A stretch of DNA of 57,000 nucleotides. Origin: an uncultured Mollicutes bacterium. Lineage in GTDB: Bacteria > Bacillota_I > Bacilli_A > UBA3375. How positions within the stretch are numbered: position 1 is the first letter of the stretch; each line of letters opens with the position of its first letter. Position numbers and translations under genes: made by a program. The stretch covers positions 1 to 57,000 of the forward strand of contig UWSE01000003.1 in the NCBI GenBank assembly GCA_900551955.1, written 5' to 3'. This document shows positions 26,230 through 35,738 of this stretch, one piece after another. The notes beneath the pieces were generated by a model. The model ran no database searches and was not told the origin of the DNA. It saw only the letters and a program-made list of their open reading frames with translations.

Positions 26230-27325
26230 ACATTTATATATTCATATTCCATTTTGTAAATATATTTGTAGTTATTGTGATTTTTGTAAAAAATATGCTA
26301 AAAACTACAATCTAGATACTTATCTTGATTATCTAGATCTAGAATTATCGATGTATGATGATTATCAAGACATTGAAACAATCTATATTGGTGGAGGAAC
26401 ACCATCAGTATTAAATATTAAACAAATTGCAAAATTAAAAAACATTTTAACTAAATACATTGATCTTAATCAGATTAAAGAATTTAGCTTTGAAATGAAT
26501 CCTGATGATATTGATCAAAAGTATTTATTAGCCCTAAAAGATTTAGGAGTTAATCGTTTAAGTATTGGGATTCAAACCTTAAATAATCACATCCTTTCTT
26601 TGTTAGGTCGAAAATATAGTAAAAAGGATGTTGAAACTAATATTAAAATTGCAACTAGTATTTTTGATAATGTTAGTTGTGATTTTATGTTTAATTTACC
26701 TACTCAAATCCTTAACGATTTAGATCAAGTATTTTCTTTTGTAAAAGATAATCCTGGAATTAAACATATATCTTTTTATGATTTAATCGTTGAAGAGCAC
26801 ACTATTTTAGGCAACCAAGACTATCACTATTTAAGTGAAGAAGAAGAGAGTGATTGGTATAAATATCTGCAAGAACAATTACACAATCTCGGGTTTAGTC
26901 AATACGAAATTAGTAATTGGGCCAAAGATAATAGTTACCAATCCCAACATAATCTCGGTTATTGGCGAATTGAAGATTATATTGGGATTGGTTTATCAAG
27001 CAGTAGTTGTTATCAAGGATATCGTTATACTAATACATATAGCATTAAAGAGTATTATCAATCTCTTGATAATAAGCACTTACCAATCAAAGATTATGAA
27101 GAGTTTGGTAAGTATGAACAAGCTTATGATACTATTATGTTAGGCCTTAGAACTAGCGAAGGAATAGATGAAAAAGTAGTAGAAAATTTTCCATTAAAAA
27201 AAGAGTTTTTTGTTACTATAAATAAAAGGGTTAGAATTAAAGATGAGTATTATTTTGTCTCTAATTCTTTAATATTAGAACTGCTAATGCAGTTGGAGGA
27301 AAAATGGCAAATATTGGAATCTTAG
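26219..27325 (+). CDS. hemW: Radical SAM protein HemW
   Basis: 368 residues. The 4Fe-4S/SAM motif is CKYICSYCDFC near residues 13-23. GGGTPSVL and NRLSIGIQTLNNHIL, LGRKYS and FDLMFNLPTQ-like blocks (here CDFMFNLPTQ) mark the HemN/HemW group. The short N-terminus and the extra Cys after CDF indicate HemW, a heme-binding chaperone, rather than coproporphyrinogen dehydrogenase. ATG 26219 is preferred over TTG 26216. The gene overlaps rmuC upstream and the first degV gene downstream by 22 nt. Confidence 0.9.
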   Translation: MKNKHLYIHIPFCKYICSYCDFCKKYAKNYNLDTYLDYLDLELSMYDDYQDIETIYIGGGTPSVLNIKQIAKLKNILTKYIDLNQIKEFSFEMNPDDIDQKYLLALKDLGVNRLSIGIQTLNNHILSLLGRKYSKKDVETNIKIATSIFDNVSCDFMFNLPTQILNDLDQVFSFVKDNPGIKHISFYDLIVEEHTILGNQDYHYLSEEEESDWYKYLQEQLHNLGFSQYEISNWAKDNSYQSQHNLGYWRIEDYIGIGLSSSSCYQGYRYTNTYSIKEYYQSLDNKHLPIKDYEEFGKYEQAYDTIMLGLRTSEGIDEKVVENFPLKKEFFVTINKRVRIKDEYYFVSNSLILELLMQLEEKWQILES

Positions 27326-28143
27326 CATTTAATACAACAATGGTATCACCACTTATGGAAAGTGTTGATTACATTGATTATGTATCATTATTAGCAATTG
27401 TTAATGAACAAGAATATAGTTATGGTGATTTAACTGTTAAAGAATACTTTGACTTAGTTGATCAAACAGGAGCTGTCCCTAAAACAAGTCAGCCTAGTAC
27501 ACAAGTAATTAGCAATAAATTACAACTGATGAAAGAAAAATATGATTTCATCTTCGTAGTAGCGGTCAATCGTGATTTTTCAGGAACTTATCAAAATTGT
27601 AAATTGGTTTGTGATGAATTAGGAATAGTTGATCGTAGTTATGTTATTGATGCAGAAAGTATTACATTAGCTGAAACGGCTTTAATTGATACAATTATCC
27701 GTGGTAATAATTTAAATAAAACTAGCGAAGAAATTATTGATGAATTAGAACAAGTTCAAACAAGTAGTCAAACATGTTTATTCCCAGGAAGTTTTAAATA
27801 TTTAAATCATTCTGGACGTATTAGTGGATTAAAAGCACTAATGGGTGCTGCTTTAAATATGAAAATCTTTTTACAAGTAAAAAACGGGAAAGCTGATGTG
27901 ATGGGTAAAGGAAGAGGAATCAATAGTGTATTAAAATTCTTAGAAGAATTAAGTAAAGAACGAGGATATACTAAAGTATATTATGGTCAATACTTAGTTG
28001 ATGATAAAACTAACCAACATGTAATTAGTTTCTTAGAAAGTATTGGTTTAGAAGTACAACCTTGTGTTAGTGATGATTTTGTCGCACCTACTCACTTTGG
28101 ACCAAATACTTTTGGAGTATGTTTTTATAAAGGAGGGTTCTAA
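27304..28143 (+). CDS. DegV family protein (FakB-like), copy 1
   Basis: 279-residue fatty-acid-binding fold. Family marks are the AVPKTSQPST segment (about 59-68), FSGTYQN, the GSFKYLNHSGRISG segment and a C-terminal THFGPNTFGVCFY. The usual N-terminal IxTDSxxD reads GILAFNTT, so this copy is the more divergent of the two. FakB proteins present fatty acids to the kinase FakA for incorporation into phospholipid; FakA is not in the window. GGAGG within the hemW end serves ATG 27304. It overlaps copy 2 by one base. Confidence 0.88.
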   Translation: MANIGILAFNTTMVSPLMESVDYIDYVSLLAIVNEQEYSYGDLTVKEYFDLVDQTGAVPKTSQPSTQVISNKLQLMKEKYDFIFVVAVNRDFSGTYQNCKLVCDELGIVDRSYVIDAESITLAETALIDTIIRGNNLNKTSEEIIDELEQVQTSSQTCLFPGSFKYLNHSGRISGLKALMGAALNMKIFLQVKNGKADVMGKGRGINSVLKFLEELSKERGYTKVYYGQYLVDDKTNQHVISFLESIGLEVQPCVSDDFVAPTHFGPNTFGVCFYKGGF

Positions 28144-29051
28144 TGAAAACTGCGATTGTAACAGACTCGGCATTTTATATGAATCGGAATATTATTGATG
28201 AATGTCAGATTAAACAAGTACCATTAACAGTAAACTTTGATGATGCTTCATTTAAAGAAGATCAATTTGATGCAAAACAACTGGAAGAAATATTTGCGCG
28301 AATCGATAAAACCCATGAGATTCCTAAAACTAGTCAACCAACAACAGAAGAGTGGATTAATTGTTTTGAAGACCTAATTAGTCAAGGATATGAACGAATT
28401 TTAGTTTTTACGATAAGTATTAAAATATCAGGAACTTTCTATGGAGCGCAAACAGCCAGTGAGATGTTTATGGAAACACATCCAAATATCAGCGTTGAAG
28501 TATTTGATTCAGGAAGTGAAGCAAATGGTTCAGGAATAGTGTTATGTGATATTTTAAAAGAAATGAAACGTCGTAACGGGTTAACTAAAGAAGAAATTCA
28601 AGAAATTATTGATTGGCATAAAAAAGCCTTACAAGTGTATTTAATTGTTGATGATTTAAAATACTTAGCTTACGGAGGAAGAATTCCTTCAACTATCGCA
28701 AAATTAGGAAATGCACTACGCATTAAACCATTAATTGTACTACCTGAAGGGGAATTAATAGAACACTCTAAACATGTTAGTACTAAAAAAGCGATTAAAC
28801 AAATTTATGATTTATTAGAACATGATACAAAAGGGCAAACAGTTCCGTTTTATTTCTCAGCGGCAAACCTTTTTGCACAAGACACAGCTGAGAGTTATGG
28901 TGAAGTGATTAAAGAAGCTAGTCATACTGATTTAATTATAATTTCTTATGCTTCATTTGGTGGAAGTATTGGGGCGCATGTTGGTCCTCAAGCGATTGGA
29001 TATGGATGGAGTATTCCTTTTGAATATAAAGATCAAGCAAAAAGTAACTAA
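28143..29051 (+). CDS. DegV family protein (FakB-like), copy 2
   Basis: 302 residues, canonical DegV: TAIVTDSAFYM at the N-terminus, IPKTSQPTTEEW, ISIKISGTFYGAQ, DDLKYLAYGGRIPS and a C-terminal GGSIGAHVGPQAIGYGW. It should bind a fatty acyl chain for FakA-dependent phosphorylation. Two adjacent copies suggest binding of different fatty acids, as known for FakB1 and FakB2; the specificity of each cannot be read from sequence. A terminator follows immediately. Confidence 0.92.
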   Translation: MKTAIVTDSAFYMNRNIIDECQIKQVPLTVNFDDASFKEDQFDAKQLEEIFARIDKTHEIPKTSQPTTEEWINCFEDLISQGYERILVFTISIKISGTFYGAQTASEMFMETHPNISVEVFDSGSEANGSGIVLCDILKEMKRRNGLTKEEIQEIIDWHKKALQVYLIVDDLKYLAYGGRIPSTIAKLGNALRIKPLIVLPEGELIEHSKHVSTKKAIKQIYDLLEHDTKGQTVPFYFSAANLFAQDTAESYGEVIKEASHTDLIIISYASFGGSIGAHVGPQAIGYGWSIPFEYKDQAKSN

Positions 29052-29068
29052 TTTTCAGTTACTTTTTT
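29041..29068 (+). terminator. Terminator of the rmuC-degV operon
   Basis: AAAGTAACT (29041-29049) pairs with AGTTACTTT (29057-29065), followed by T's. It overlaps the stop of DegV copy 2. Confidence 0.88.
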
Positions 29069-29107
29069 CATAATTTTTTACGAAAACATTTATTAATAAT
29101 TATTAAT

Positions 29108-29134
29108 AAAGCTCTCAATCGAGAGCTTTATTTT
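29108..29134 (+). terminator. Second hairpin before murI
   Basis: AAAGCTCTC (29108-29116), AATC loop, GAGAGCTTT (29121-29129), then TATTTTAT. It is a tandem terminator, or a structure overlapping the upstream part of the murI promoter. Confidence 0.75.
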
Positions 29135-29135
29135 A

Positions 29136-29144
29136 TGTTATAAT
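29136..29144 (+). promoter_or_regulatory. Extended -10 promoter of murI-secA group
   Basis: TGT-TATAAT, TATAAT at 29139-29144. The -35 region is occupied by the loop of the preceding hairpin and has no TTGACA match. Confidence 0.8.
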
Positions 29145-29162
29145 ATATAAAAAGGATGTAAG

Positions 29163-29969
29163 ATGAAAAAAGATAATCAACCAATCTTAATAATTGATAG
29201 TGGACTTGGTGGTATTAATATTAGTAATCAACTACATTGTTTATTACCACAAGAAGCGATTATTAATTTAGCTGATACGAAACATGTTCCCTATTCAAAT
29301 AAACAACCTCGTGATATTTTAAATTATGTCAATCATTTTATTAAAGCAATTAAACATTATCAACCAAAATTAATTGTTCTTGCTTGTAATACAATTGATG
29401 CTTTGGCTGGTGATAAAATCGCTAGTACCTTCCCTAACATTCCAGTAATGCGTATTATTGATATTACTAGTAAAAAAGTGGCAAGTAGTAGTATTGATAA
29501 AACGATTGGGGTGTTTGCCACACCACACACGATTGATTCGCAAAGTTATGCGTTAAGTATCGGCCTATATTTGGATAATAGTACCATTTATGGAATCAGT
29601 TGTGATGAGTTGGCAGGATTAATTGAACAACAAGATTTCAAAAATCCTGAACTAAAAGCTGAAATTGCTGCTGCTAGTGAACTTAGTTGTGATACGATCG
29701 TGTTAGGTTGTACCCACTTTACGTTAGTGGACCATATGTTTAAAAAACAATATCCTCAAGCTGTAGTAGTTGATTCAAGTAAATGTTTAATTGATGCTTG
29801 TATTAATAAAGTAAAACTACTTAATTTAGATTATAACTTAGAAGAAAAAGGAAGTTTTAAAGTAATTGTTAATGATATTGATAGTGATAAATTGGCAATT
29901 ATTAAAAAAATCACTAACGAAGATAATTTAGATGTAGTGTTAGGCAATGAAGATTTTATTAGTGAGTGA
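29163..29969 (+). CDS. murI: Glutamate racemase
   Basis: 268-residue cofactor-independent racemase supplying D-glutamate for peptidoglycan. The two catalytic cysteines are Cys75 in ACNT and Cys183 in LGCTHF. The N-terminal IIDSGLGGINI and LADTKHVPYSNK are family blocks. It ends in TGA, one of several TGA stops showing UGA is not tryptophan. Its end overlaps the phosphodiesterase gene by 23 nt. Confidence 0.96.
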   Translation: MKKDNQPILIIDSGLGGINISNQLHCLLPQEAIINLADTKHVPYSNKQPRDILNYVNHFIKAIKHYQPKLIVLACNTIDALAGDKIASTFPNIPVMRIIDITSKKVASSSIDKTIGVFATPHTIDSQSYALSIGLYLDNSTIYGISCDELAGLIEQQDFKNPELKAEIAAASELSCDTIVLGCTHFTLVDHMFKKQYPQAVVVDSSKCLIDACINKVKLLNLDYNLEEKGSFKVIVNDIDSDKLAIIKKITNEDNLDVVLGNEDFISE

Positions 29970-30459
29970 TACCCATGGAAGTAGTGCGTTTATTAATGCA
30001 ATTGAGCATGAACAACCTGATTTAATTATTCATGCCGGTGATAGTCAACTTCCTAGTTCTAACTTTAAAGATTTAGCAATGCTAATTGTTAATGGTAACT
30101 GTGATTATGGCCTAGGTTATCAAGATGAAATATTTTATCCAATAAATCAGGATATGATTATGCTAACGCATGGTCATAATTATTTTATTAATGCCGATTT
30201 ATCCCAATTAGCCTTAGCGGCCAAAAATTATGGATGTAATATTGCCATCTATGGTCATAGTCACATTGCCAATGTTGAATACGTTAATGATATATTATGT
30301 ATTAATCCTGGAAGTTATGAACAAAGTCGCAGTCAATTCCCTAATAGTTATATGATTTATAATCTTGATACTAATACGATAGATTTAAAAGAAGCACAAA
30401 CCTTTAAATTAATCAAACAATACCAAATCGATAAGGATCGTCATGCAATTTCGTGCTAA
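29947..30459 (+). CDS. YfcE/MJ0936-type metallophosphoesterase
   Basis: 170 residues with all metallophosphoesterase motifs: SDTHG (7-11), IIHAGDSQ, VNGNCD, LTHGHNY and IYGHSHIANVE. The small size matches the YfcE/YsnB phosphodiesterases, active on simple phosphodiesters in vitro; the natural substrate is unknown. In Bacillus the equivalent gene follows racE with rdgB between them; here rdgB is missing. It overlaps murI by 23 nt and ispE by 17 nt. Confidence 0.88.
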   Translation: MKILLVSDTHGSSAFINAIEHEQPDLIIHAGDSQLPSSNFKDLAMLIVNGNCDYGLGYQDEIFYPINQDMIMLTHGHNYFINADLSQLALAAKNYGCNIAIYGHSHIANVEYVNDILCINPGSYEQSRSQFPNSYMIYNLDTNTIDLKEAQTFKLIKQYQIDKDRHAISC

Positions 30460-31276
30460 TGGAAAAGTTAATTTAATATTAAATGTTTATGATAAAAATA
30501 GTAATGGGTATCATAATGTCGAAATGATTATGGCACCCATTACTCTTTTTGATATAATTAATATTGAATTTAATAATTCATTAGTTGTAAATACTCCAGG
30601 TGTTAGTCAAGAAGATAATTTAATCACAAAAATGGTTAACTTAATCGAACAAACATACGATCTTGAAATAAAATTATTAATTGACGTGGAAAAACATTTA
30701 CCAGCAGGAGGTGGAGTTGCTGGTGGTAGTAGTGATGCGGTATGTGTCTTAAAAGCAATTAATTTATTATATGATTTAAATTTAACTCGTGAAGAGATGT
30801 TACATTTAAGTGCCCAAATTGGGAGTGATTGTCCATTTTTTGTTGATAATTGTATTAGTCTAGTTACGGGACAAGGAGAAGAAGTACTTAGTTTAGATTA
30901 TGAAATTAACAAAGAGTTAATTTTAGTCAATCCTGGAATTAATGTTAGTACAAAAGCTGTATTTGATAATTATACCAATACTAATAACCATGGTGATATT
31001 TCCCAATTTTTAAGTAGTAATAACATAAATTATCTGCACAATGATTTAACTGCTAGTTGTTGTGAATTATATCCAGAAGTTAAATCGTTGTTAGAAGAAT
31101 TAGACAATTATCATCATCCAAGTTTGTTATCAGGGAGTGGAAGTAGTTGTTTTATGATTGTTGATAATAAACTTGAAGCCGAAGAATTAAGACAACAATT
31201 AGCTAGTAAATATCCACTAGTTTATCATACCCAAGTGGTAAGTAGAATTGAGGAAGAATATGAATATTTTAATTAG
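30443..31276 (+). CDS. ispE: 4-diphosphocytidyl-2-C-methyl-D-erythritol kinase
   Basis: 277-residue GHMP kinase of the MEP pathway that phosphorylates CDP-ME, supplying the substrate of IspF. It starts with ANGKVNLILNVYDKNSNGYHNVE, typical of IspE. The ATP loop is LPAGGGVAGGSSDA (about 91-104), followed by IGSDCPFF and the C-terminal LLSGSGSSCF. Length is normal. It overlaps the upstream phosphodiesterase and the downstream DUF368 gene (17 nt). Confidence 0.95.
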   Translation: MQFRANGKVNLILNVYDKNSNGYHNVEMIMAPITLFDIINIEFNNSLVVNTPGVSQEDNLITKMVNLIEQTYDLEIKLLIDVEKHLPAGGGVAGGSSDAVCVLKAINLLYDLNLTREEMLHLSAQIGSDCPFFVDNCISLVTGQGEEVLSLDYEINKELILVNPGINVSTKAVFDNYTNTNNHGDISQFLSSNNINYLHNDLTASCCELYPEVKSLLEELDNYHHPSLLSGSGSSCFMIVDNKLEAEELRQQLASKYPLVYHTQVVSRIEEEYEYFN

Positions 31277-32141
31277 TTTAACAGGATTTTTAATGGCCAT
31301 GGCTGATACAATGCCAGGACTTAGTGGTGGAACAATTTGTTTTATCATGGGCTTTTATGATCAATTTTTAACAAGCATTAAAAACTTATTACATAAAGAA
31401 ACACGAACACAAGCCATCTTGTTTTTAGTAAAAATGGGAGTTGGATGGCTTGTAGGATTAGTAGTAGGAGTATTAGTTGTATCTAAACTATTACAAAATT
31501 ACCCATATATGATGATTAGTTTCTTCCTAGGATTAGTATTAGTATCAATTCCTGTAACTTTTAAGGAAGAAACTAAACATCTAAAACATCTTCCCAATTT
31601 AATCTTTTTAGTAATTGGTCTTATTATTGTTGTAGTGCTTAGTAGTTTTGGAAGTGGTTTAAACCTTGATTTTAGTACGAGTATTCCGTTATGGTTTTAT
31701 GCTTATGCCTTTATTGTAGCAATGATTGCTATTTCAGCAATGTTACTACCGGGAATTAGTGGAAGTACGGTATTATTAATTTTTGGGATATATACTGTCA
31801 TAATTAATAACTTAAAATCCTTATTAACTAATTTTAATTTCGCTGCTTTTAGCCTATTAGTTGTCTTTGGACTAGGGATTATTGTTGGTGTTTTTAGTAT
31901 TAGTAAAGTGATTTCTAATGCCTTTAAACATCATCGTGGTAAGGTATTATACTTTATTATGGGGTTAATGATTGGGAGTTTATATGCAATCTATATCTCA
32001 GCTCCATTATTAGGAAAAGACACTGGAGAAGTGATTGCACCATTTAGCATGAGTAATTTTAATATAATTGCCTTTATTATAGGGATTTGTGCTATAATAT
32101 GTATTGAGTTTATTAAAAATATATTAAATAAAAAAGGATAA
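31260..32141 (+). CDS. DUF368 membrane protein (PopT-like polyprenyl-phosphate transporter)
   Basis: 293 residues with about eight membrane segments. Signature repeats are ADTMPGLSGGTICFIMGFYD near the N-terminus and AMLLPGISGSTVLLIFGIY near residue 165, an internal duplication typical of DUF368. Members (PopT) recycle undecaprenyl phosphate across the membrane for wall synthesis, which fits the neighbouring ispE and murI. ATG 31260 is chosen: AGGAAG at 31251-31256 and the TTG 31248 would overlap it. An internal promoter for secA lies near the 3' end. Confidence 0.88.
   Translation: MNILISLTGFLMAMADTMPGLSGGTICFIMGFYDQFLTSIKNLLHKETRTQAILFLVKMGVGWLVGLVVGVLVVSKLLQNYPYMMISFFLGLVLVSIPVTFKEETKHLKHLPNLIFLVIGLIIVVVLSSFGSGLNLDFSTSIPLWFYAYAFIVAMIAISAMLLPGISGSTVLLIFGIYTVIINNLKSLLTNFNFAAFSLLVVFGLGIIVGVFSISKVISNAFKHHRGKVLYFIMGLMIGSLYAIYISAPLLGKDTGEVIAPFSMSNFNIIAFIIGICAIICIEFIKNILNKKG
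32090..32098 (+). promoter_or_regulatory. Extended -10 promoter of secA inside the DUF368 gene
   Basis: TGC-TATAAT, TATAAT at 32093-32098, 46 bp before the secA ATG. It gives secA its own transcript besides the murI operon read-through. Confidence 0.65.
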
Positions 32142-32143
32142 TA

Positions 32144-34543
32144 ATGAGTTTAAAAAGTTTATTTGACGTAGATAAAAAATATTTAGCTAGATATGAGCAA
32201 GAAGCTGATAAAATTATGGATCTTGCTAGTAAATATGAGAAATTAAGTGATGATGAATTAAAAGCAAAAACAGAAGAATTTAAAAAACAATTAAAAGATG
32301 GAAAAACTATCGAAGATATTAAATTTGATGCATTTGCTGTTTGTCGTGAAGCATGTACTCGTAGTGTAGGATTAACACCATTTAAAGTGCAAATTATGGG
32401 TGGTTTAGCCTTACTAGATTTTAACATCGCTGAGATGAAAACCGGAGAAGGTAAAACATTAACAGCAGCACTACCTGCTTATACTTTAGCCCTTTTAGGA
32501 GAAGGGGTACACATTGTTACAGTAAATGAATACTTAGCTGCCCGTGATGCGGAAAACATTGGTCGTATTTTTGAATTCTTAGGTTTAACTGTTGGTTTAA
32601 ACTTAAACCAAATGGGTAACCAAGCTAAACGTGATGCTTATAATGCAGATATTACTTATACTACTAATAGTGAAGTAGGGTTTGACTACTTACGTGATAA
32701 CATGGTAAGTACTGTTGAAGCTCGTGTACAACGTCCACTTGCTTATGCAATAATCGATGAGGTTGACTCAATCTTAATCGATGAGGCCCGTACACCATTA
32801 ATTATTTCTGGTGGAGAAAAACACAAACACGATTTATATACAAAAGTTGATGCAGTAGTTAAAGGGTTAAAAGAAGAGCGTGATTATAAAGTAGATTTAA
32901 AAGATAAAATCGTTACATTAACTAACCATGGTATGGATTTAGTTGAAAAAGGATTAAATCTTAAAAACTTATATAATGTCAAAAACTCTATTGTAGCTCA
33001 CGTTGTTAATAATGCCTTAAAAGCTAATTTTGCAATGCATAAAGATGTTGATTATGTAGTGCAAGGTGGTAAAATTAAAATCGTGGATGGATTTACAGGA
33101 CGTATTTTAGAAGGACGTGCTTATTCTGATGGATTACACCAAGCAATTGAAGCTAAAGAACATGTTACTATTAATCGTGAAACTGTAACGCAAGCGACAG
33201 TTACATACCAAAACTTCTTTAGATTATATAAAGGGATTGCCGGAATGACTGGTACTGCTAAAACTGAAGAAGATGAATTCCAAAAAACTTATAAAATGGA
33301 TGTAATTTGTATTCCAACTAATGTCCCTGTAGTACGTATTGATCGAGATGATGTTATCTTTAAACTTAAAAAAGATAAATACGATATGATGTTAGATTTA
33401 ATTAAAGAACGTCATAAACATGGACAACCAATCTTAATTGGGACAGTAGCTGTAGAAACAAGTGAAGAAATTTCTAATTTACTTAAAAAAGCTAAAGTGC
33501 CACACCGTGTATTAAATGCTAAACAAAATGAAGCGGAAGCAGAAATTATCGCTGAGGCTAGTGAAAAAGGTGCAGTAACAATCGCTACCAACATGGCTGG
33601 ACGTGGGACAGACATTAAAATTAGTGATGAAGTAAAAGCATTAAAACCATTTACTTCAAAAATTAGTGGAGAAGAAGTAGATCCTGCTGGTTTATTAATC
33701 GTTGGTACAGAACGTCACGAATCTCGTCGTATTGATAACCAATTACGTGGACGTAGTGGACGTCAAGGAGATAAAGGGGAAAGTATCTTCTTTGTAAGTT
33801 TCCAAGATGATTTATTACGTCGTTTCGTGCCTGATATGCGTTCTCGTATTGTCCGAGCACTTCCGGATGGAGAAGCAATTAGTTTACCAATCGCTTCTAA
33901 ATTAATCGAAAATGCGCAAATGCAAGTTGAGTCAGTAAACTACCAATCGCGTAAACACACATTAAAATATGATGATGTTATCCGTGAACAACGTGAACAA
34001 ATTTATGCGCAACGTAATTATGTTATGGAACATGAAGAATTAATTAAAGATGCGAGAAACGTTATGGATGATTACATTCACAATGTGACATTGGCTTATT
34101 TAGAAGCTAAAGATGAAGAAGGATTACAACAATTAGTTGAAGAACACATTGCTAATAAATCAATGACATATGATGGTGATGACATTGAAAAAAATATTAA
34201 AAAATTAGCACAAGGTCAATTGGATAAAAAAATTGATGAATATGGAGAAGAGATTGTTAATGCCTTCTTAAAAGCAGTAATGTTATCTTGCTTTGACCGA
34301 GCTTGGATTAACCACTTAGATGAAATGCAACACTTACGTGAAAGTATTGGACTTCGTGGTTATGGTCAAGTAGACCCATTACTGGAATATCAAAAAGAAT
34401 CTCGTCGTACTTATGAAGATATGATTTTACATATTGAAGAAGAAATTACTCATGCAATTTGTAAAGGTCGTATCCAAGTTGCTACTAACCGTGAATCTTT
34501 AGTTGAAAAATTAGAATCACAAGTAGATAAAGACGAAGAATAA
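32144..34543 (+). CDS. secA: Preprotein translocase ATPase SecA
   Basis: 799-residue motor that drives proteins through SecYEG. Walker A is MKTGEGKTLTAALPAY, DEAD-type Walker B is IIDEVDSILIDEARTPLIISG, and VTIATNMAGRGTDIKI with QLRGRSGRQGD belong to the second motor half. The helical wing and scaffold follow. The C-terminal Cys-rich zinc tail found in many SecA proteins is absent; the protein ends in an acidic stretch, which is common in some Firmicutes. GGATAA precedes ATG 32144. Its partner SecG is at 51416. Confidence 0.98.
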   Translation: MSLKSLFDVDKKYLARYEQEADKIMDLASKYEKLSDDELKAKTEEFKKQLKDGKTIEDIKFDAFAVCREACTRSVGLTPFKVQIMGGLALLDFNIAEMKTGEGKTLTAALPAYTLALLGEGVHIVTVNEYLAARDAENIGRIFEFLGLTVGLNLNQMGNQAKRDAYNADITYTTNSEVGFDYLRDNMVSTVEARVQRPLAYAIIDEVDSILIDEARTPLIISGGEKHKHDLYTKVDAVVKGLKEERDYKVDLKDKIVTLTNHGMDLVEKGLNLKNLYNVKNSIVAHVVNNALKANFAMHKDVDYVVQGGKIKIVDGFTGRILEGRAYSDGLHQAIEAKEHVTINRETVTQATVTYQNFFRLYKGIAGMTGTAKTEEDEFQKTYKMDVICIPTNVPVVRIDRDDVIFKLKKDKYDMMLDLIKERHKHGQPILIGTVAVETSEEISNLLKKAKVPHRVLNAKQNEAEAEIIAEASEKGAVTIATNMAGRGTDIKISDEVKALKPFTSKISGEEVDPAGLLIVGTERHESRRIDNQLRGRSGRQGDKGESIFFVSFQDDLLRRFVPDMRSRIVRALPDGEAISLPIASKLIENAQMQVESVNYQSRKHTLKYDDVIREQREQIYAQRNYVMEHEELIKDARNVMDDYIHNVTLAYLEAKDEEGLQQLVEEHIANKSMTYDGDDIEKNIKKLAQGQLDKKIDEYGEEIVNAFLKAVMLSCFDRAWINHLDEMQHLRESIGLRGYGQVDPLLEYQKESRRTYEDMILHIEEEITHAICKGRIQVATNRESLVEKLESQVDKDEE

Positions 34544-34550
34544 TCATTTT

Positions 34551-34576
34551 AAAAGGTAACCGCGGTTACCTTTTTT
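34551..34576 (+). terminator. Terminator of the secA operon
   Basis: AAAAGGTAACC (34551-34561) and GGTTACCTTTT (34564-34574) form an almost continuous palindrome, followed by T's. Confidence 0.9.
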
Positions 34577-34617
34577 AAATTCTAATTGTTTCCTTATACC
34601 CAAAACAAAGATTATTA

Positions 34618-34626
34618 TGTTATAAT
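34618..34626 (+). promoter_or_regulatory. Extended -10 promoter of prfB
   Basis: TGT-TATAAT, TATAAT at 34621-34626. Predicted start is near 34633, which excludes in-frame starts upstream of 34643. Confidence 0.8.
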
Positions 34627-34645
34627 AAAAAAGACAAGGGGAATG

Positions 34646-35737
34646 ATGGAAAGTTATGAATTAGTTAAAGCATATCAAGATAAAATTACTAAATTTGCAT
34701 TATTAACTAATAAATTAAATCCACAATCCTTAAAAACTGAGCTTAATCAATTAAAGGAAATCGAATTATCACCAAATTTTTGGGACGATAATAAACAAGC
34801 GACTAAAGTAATTAAACAAAAACAAGAGTTAGAAAACAAACTAGATAAGTTTAATTTAGTTTCTGATTTATTAGAACAATTTAGTTTAGCCCAAGATTTA
34901 TTTAATCAAGAGGAATTAAGTTTAGTTGAATTAAATGAAGAGTATGAACGTTTAAATCAAGAGTTTATCAGTTTTGAAATGCAAACATTATTAAATCAAG
35001 AATATGATCATGATGATGCATATTTAGAGATTCATCCAGGAAGTGGTGGAACTGAAAGTCAAGACTGGGCGAATATGATTTATCGAATGTATGAATTGTA
35101 TTGTAAAAAGCATAATTTAAAAATGAATGTAGTTGATTATCAACCAGCAGATGTTGGTTTAAAATCAGTCTTAGTTGAAATAAAAGGTGATGATGCTTAT
35201 GGATTATTAAAGGGTGAAAATGGAATTCACCGTTTAGTGAGAATTAGTCCTTTTGATGCTAATAAAAAACGTCATACGTCATTTTGTAGTGTAAAAGTTA
35301 TGCCTATCATTGAAACTGATGATGAAATAGAGATTAATGAAAGTGAACTAAAAATTGATCGCTATCGCTCATCAGGAGCTGGAGGGCAGAGCGTAAATAC
35401 GACAGATAGTGCTATACGGATCACCCACATTCCAACAGGGATTGTTGTAACTTGTCAAAACGAACGAAGTCAGATGCAAAATAAACAACAAGCTTTAAAA
35501 ATATTACAAGCAAAATTGTTAGAGATGCAATTACAAGAACAACAATTAGCAAAAGAAAAATTAAATGGTAATACCAAAGAAATTGGATGGGGAAGTCAAA
35601 AACGTAGTTACGTCCTTCACCCTTATAAAATGGTAAAAGACAATATTAGTGGTTATGAAACACAACAAGCCGAAAAAGTTTTAGATGGTAATATAGAAGA
35701 ATTATTATATTATAATTTAGTAAGTAATGAGGAGTAG
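34646..35737 (+). CDS. prfB: Peptide chain release factor 2
   Basis: 363-residue RF2 that reads UAA and UGA. The stop-recognition tripeptide SPF is at residues 201-203 and the GGQ hydrolysis motif at 246-248 (SGAGGQSVNTTDSA). The frame is open from start to end: the in-frame UGA and +1 frameshift that control prfB in most bacteria are absent, the place being filled by LLTNKLNPQS. ATG 34646 has AAGGGG at the right distance; 34643 is an alternative. RF2 is needed because several genes here end in TGA. Confidence 0.96.
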   Translation: MESYELVKAYQDKITKFALLTNKLNPQSLKTELNQLKEIELSPNFWDDNKQATKVIKQKQELENKLDKFNLVSDLLEQFSLAQDLFNQEELSLVELNEEYERLNQEFISFEMQTLLNQEYDHDDAYLEIHPGSGGTESQDWANMIYRMYELYCKKHNLKMNVVDYQPADVGLKSVLVEIKGDDAYGLLKGENGIHRLVRISPFDANKKRHTSFCSVKVMPIIETDDEIEINESELKIDRYRSSGAGGQSVNTTDSAIRITHIPTGIVVTCQNERSQMQNKQQALKILQAKLLEMQLQEQQLAKEKLNGNTKEIGWGSQKRSYVLHPYKMVKDNISGYETQQAEKVLDGNIEELLYYNLVSNEE

Positions 35738-35738
35738 T

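Noticed and set aside
29163..29969. Possible code-4 (UGA = Trp) genome, given the AT-rich mollicute-like sequence
   Set aside because: acpS, murI and cutC end naturally at TGA with normal lengths, an RF2 gene with SPF and GGQ is present, and the tRNA-Trp has anticodon CCA.
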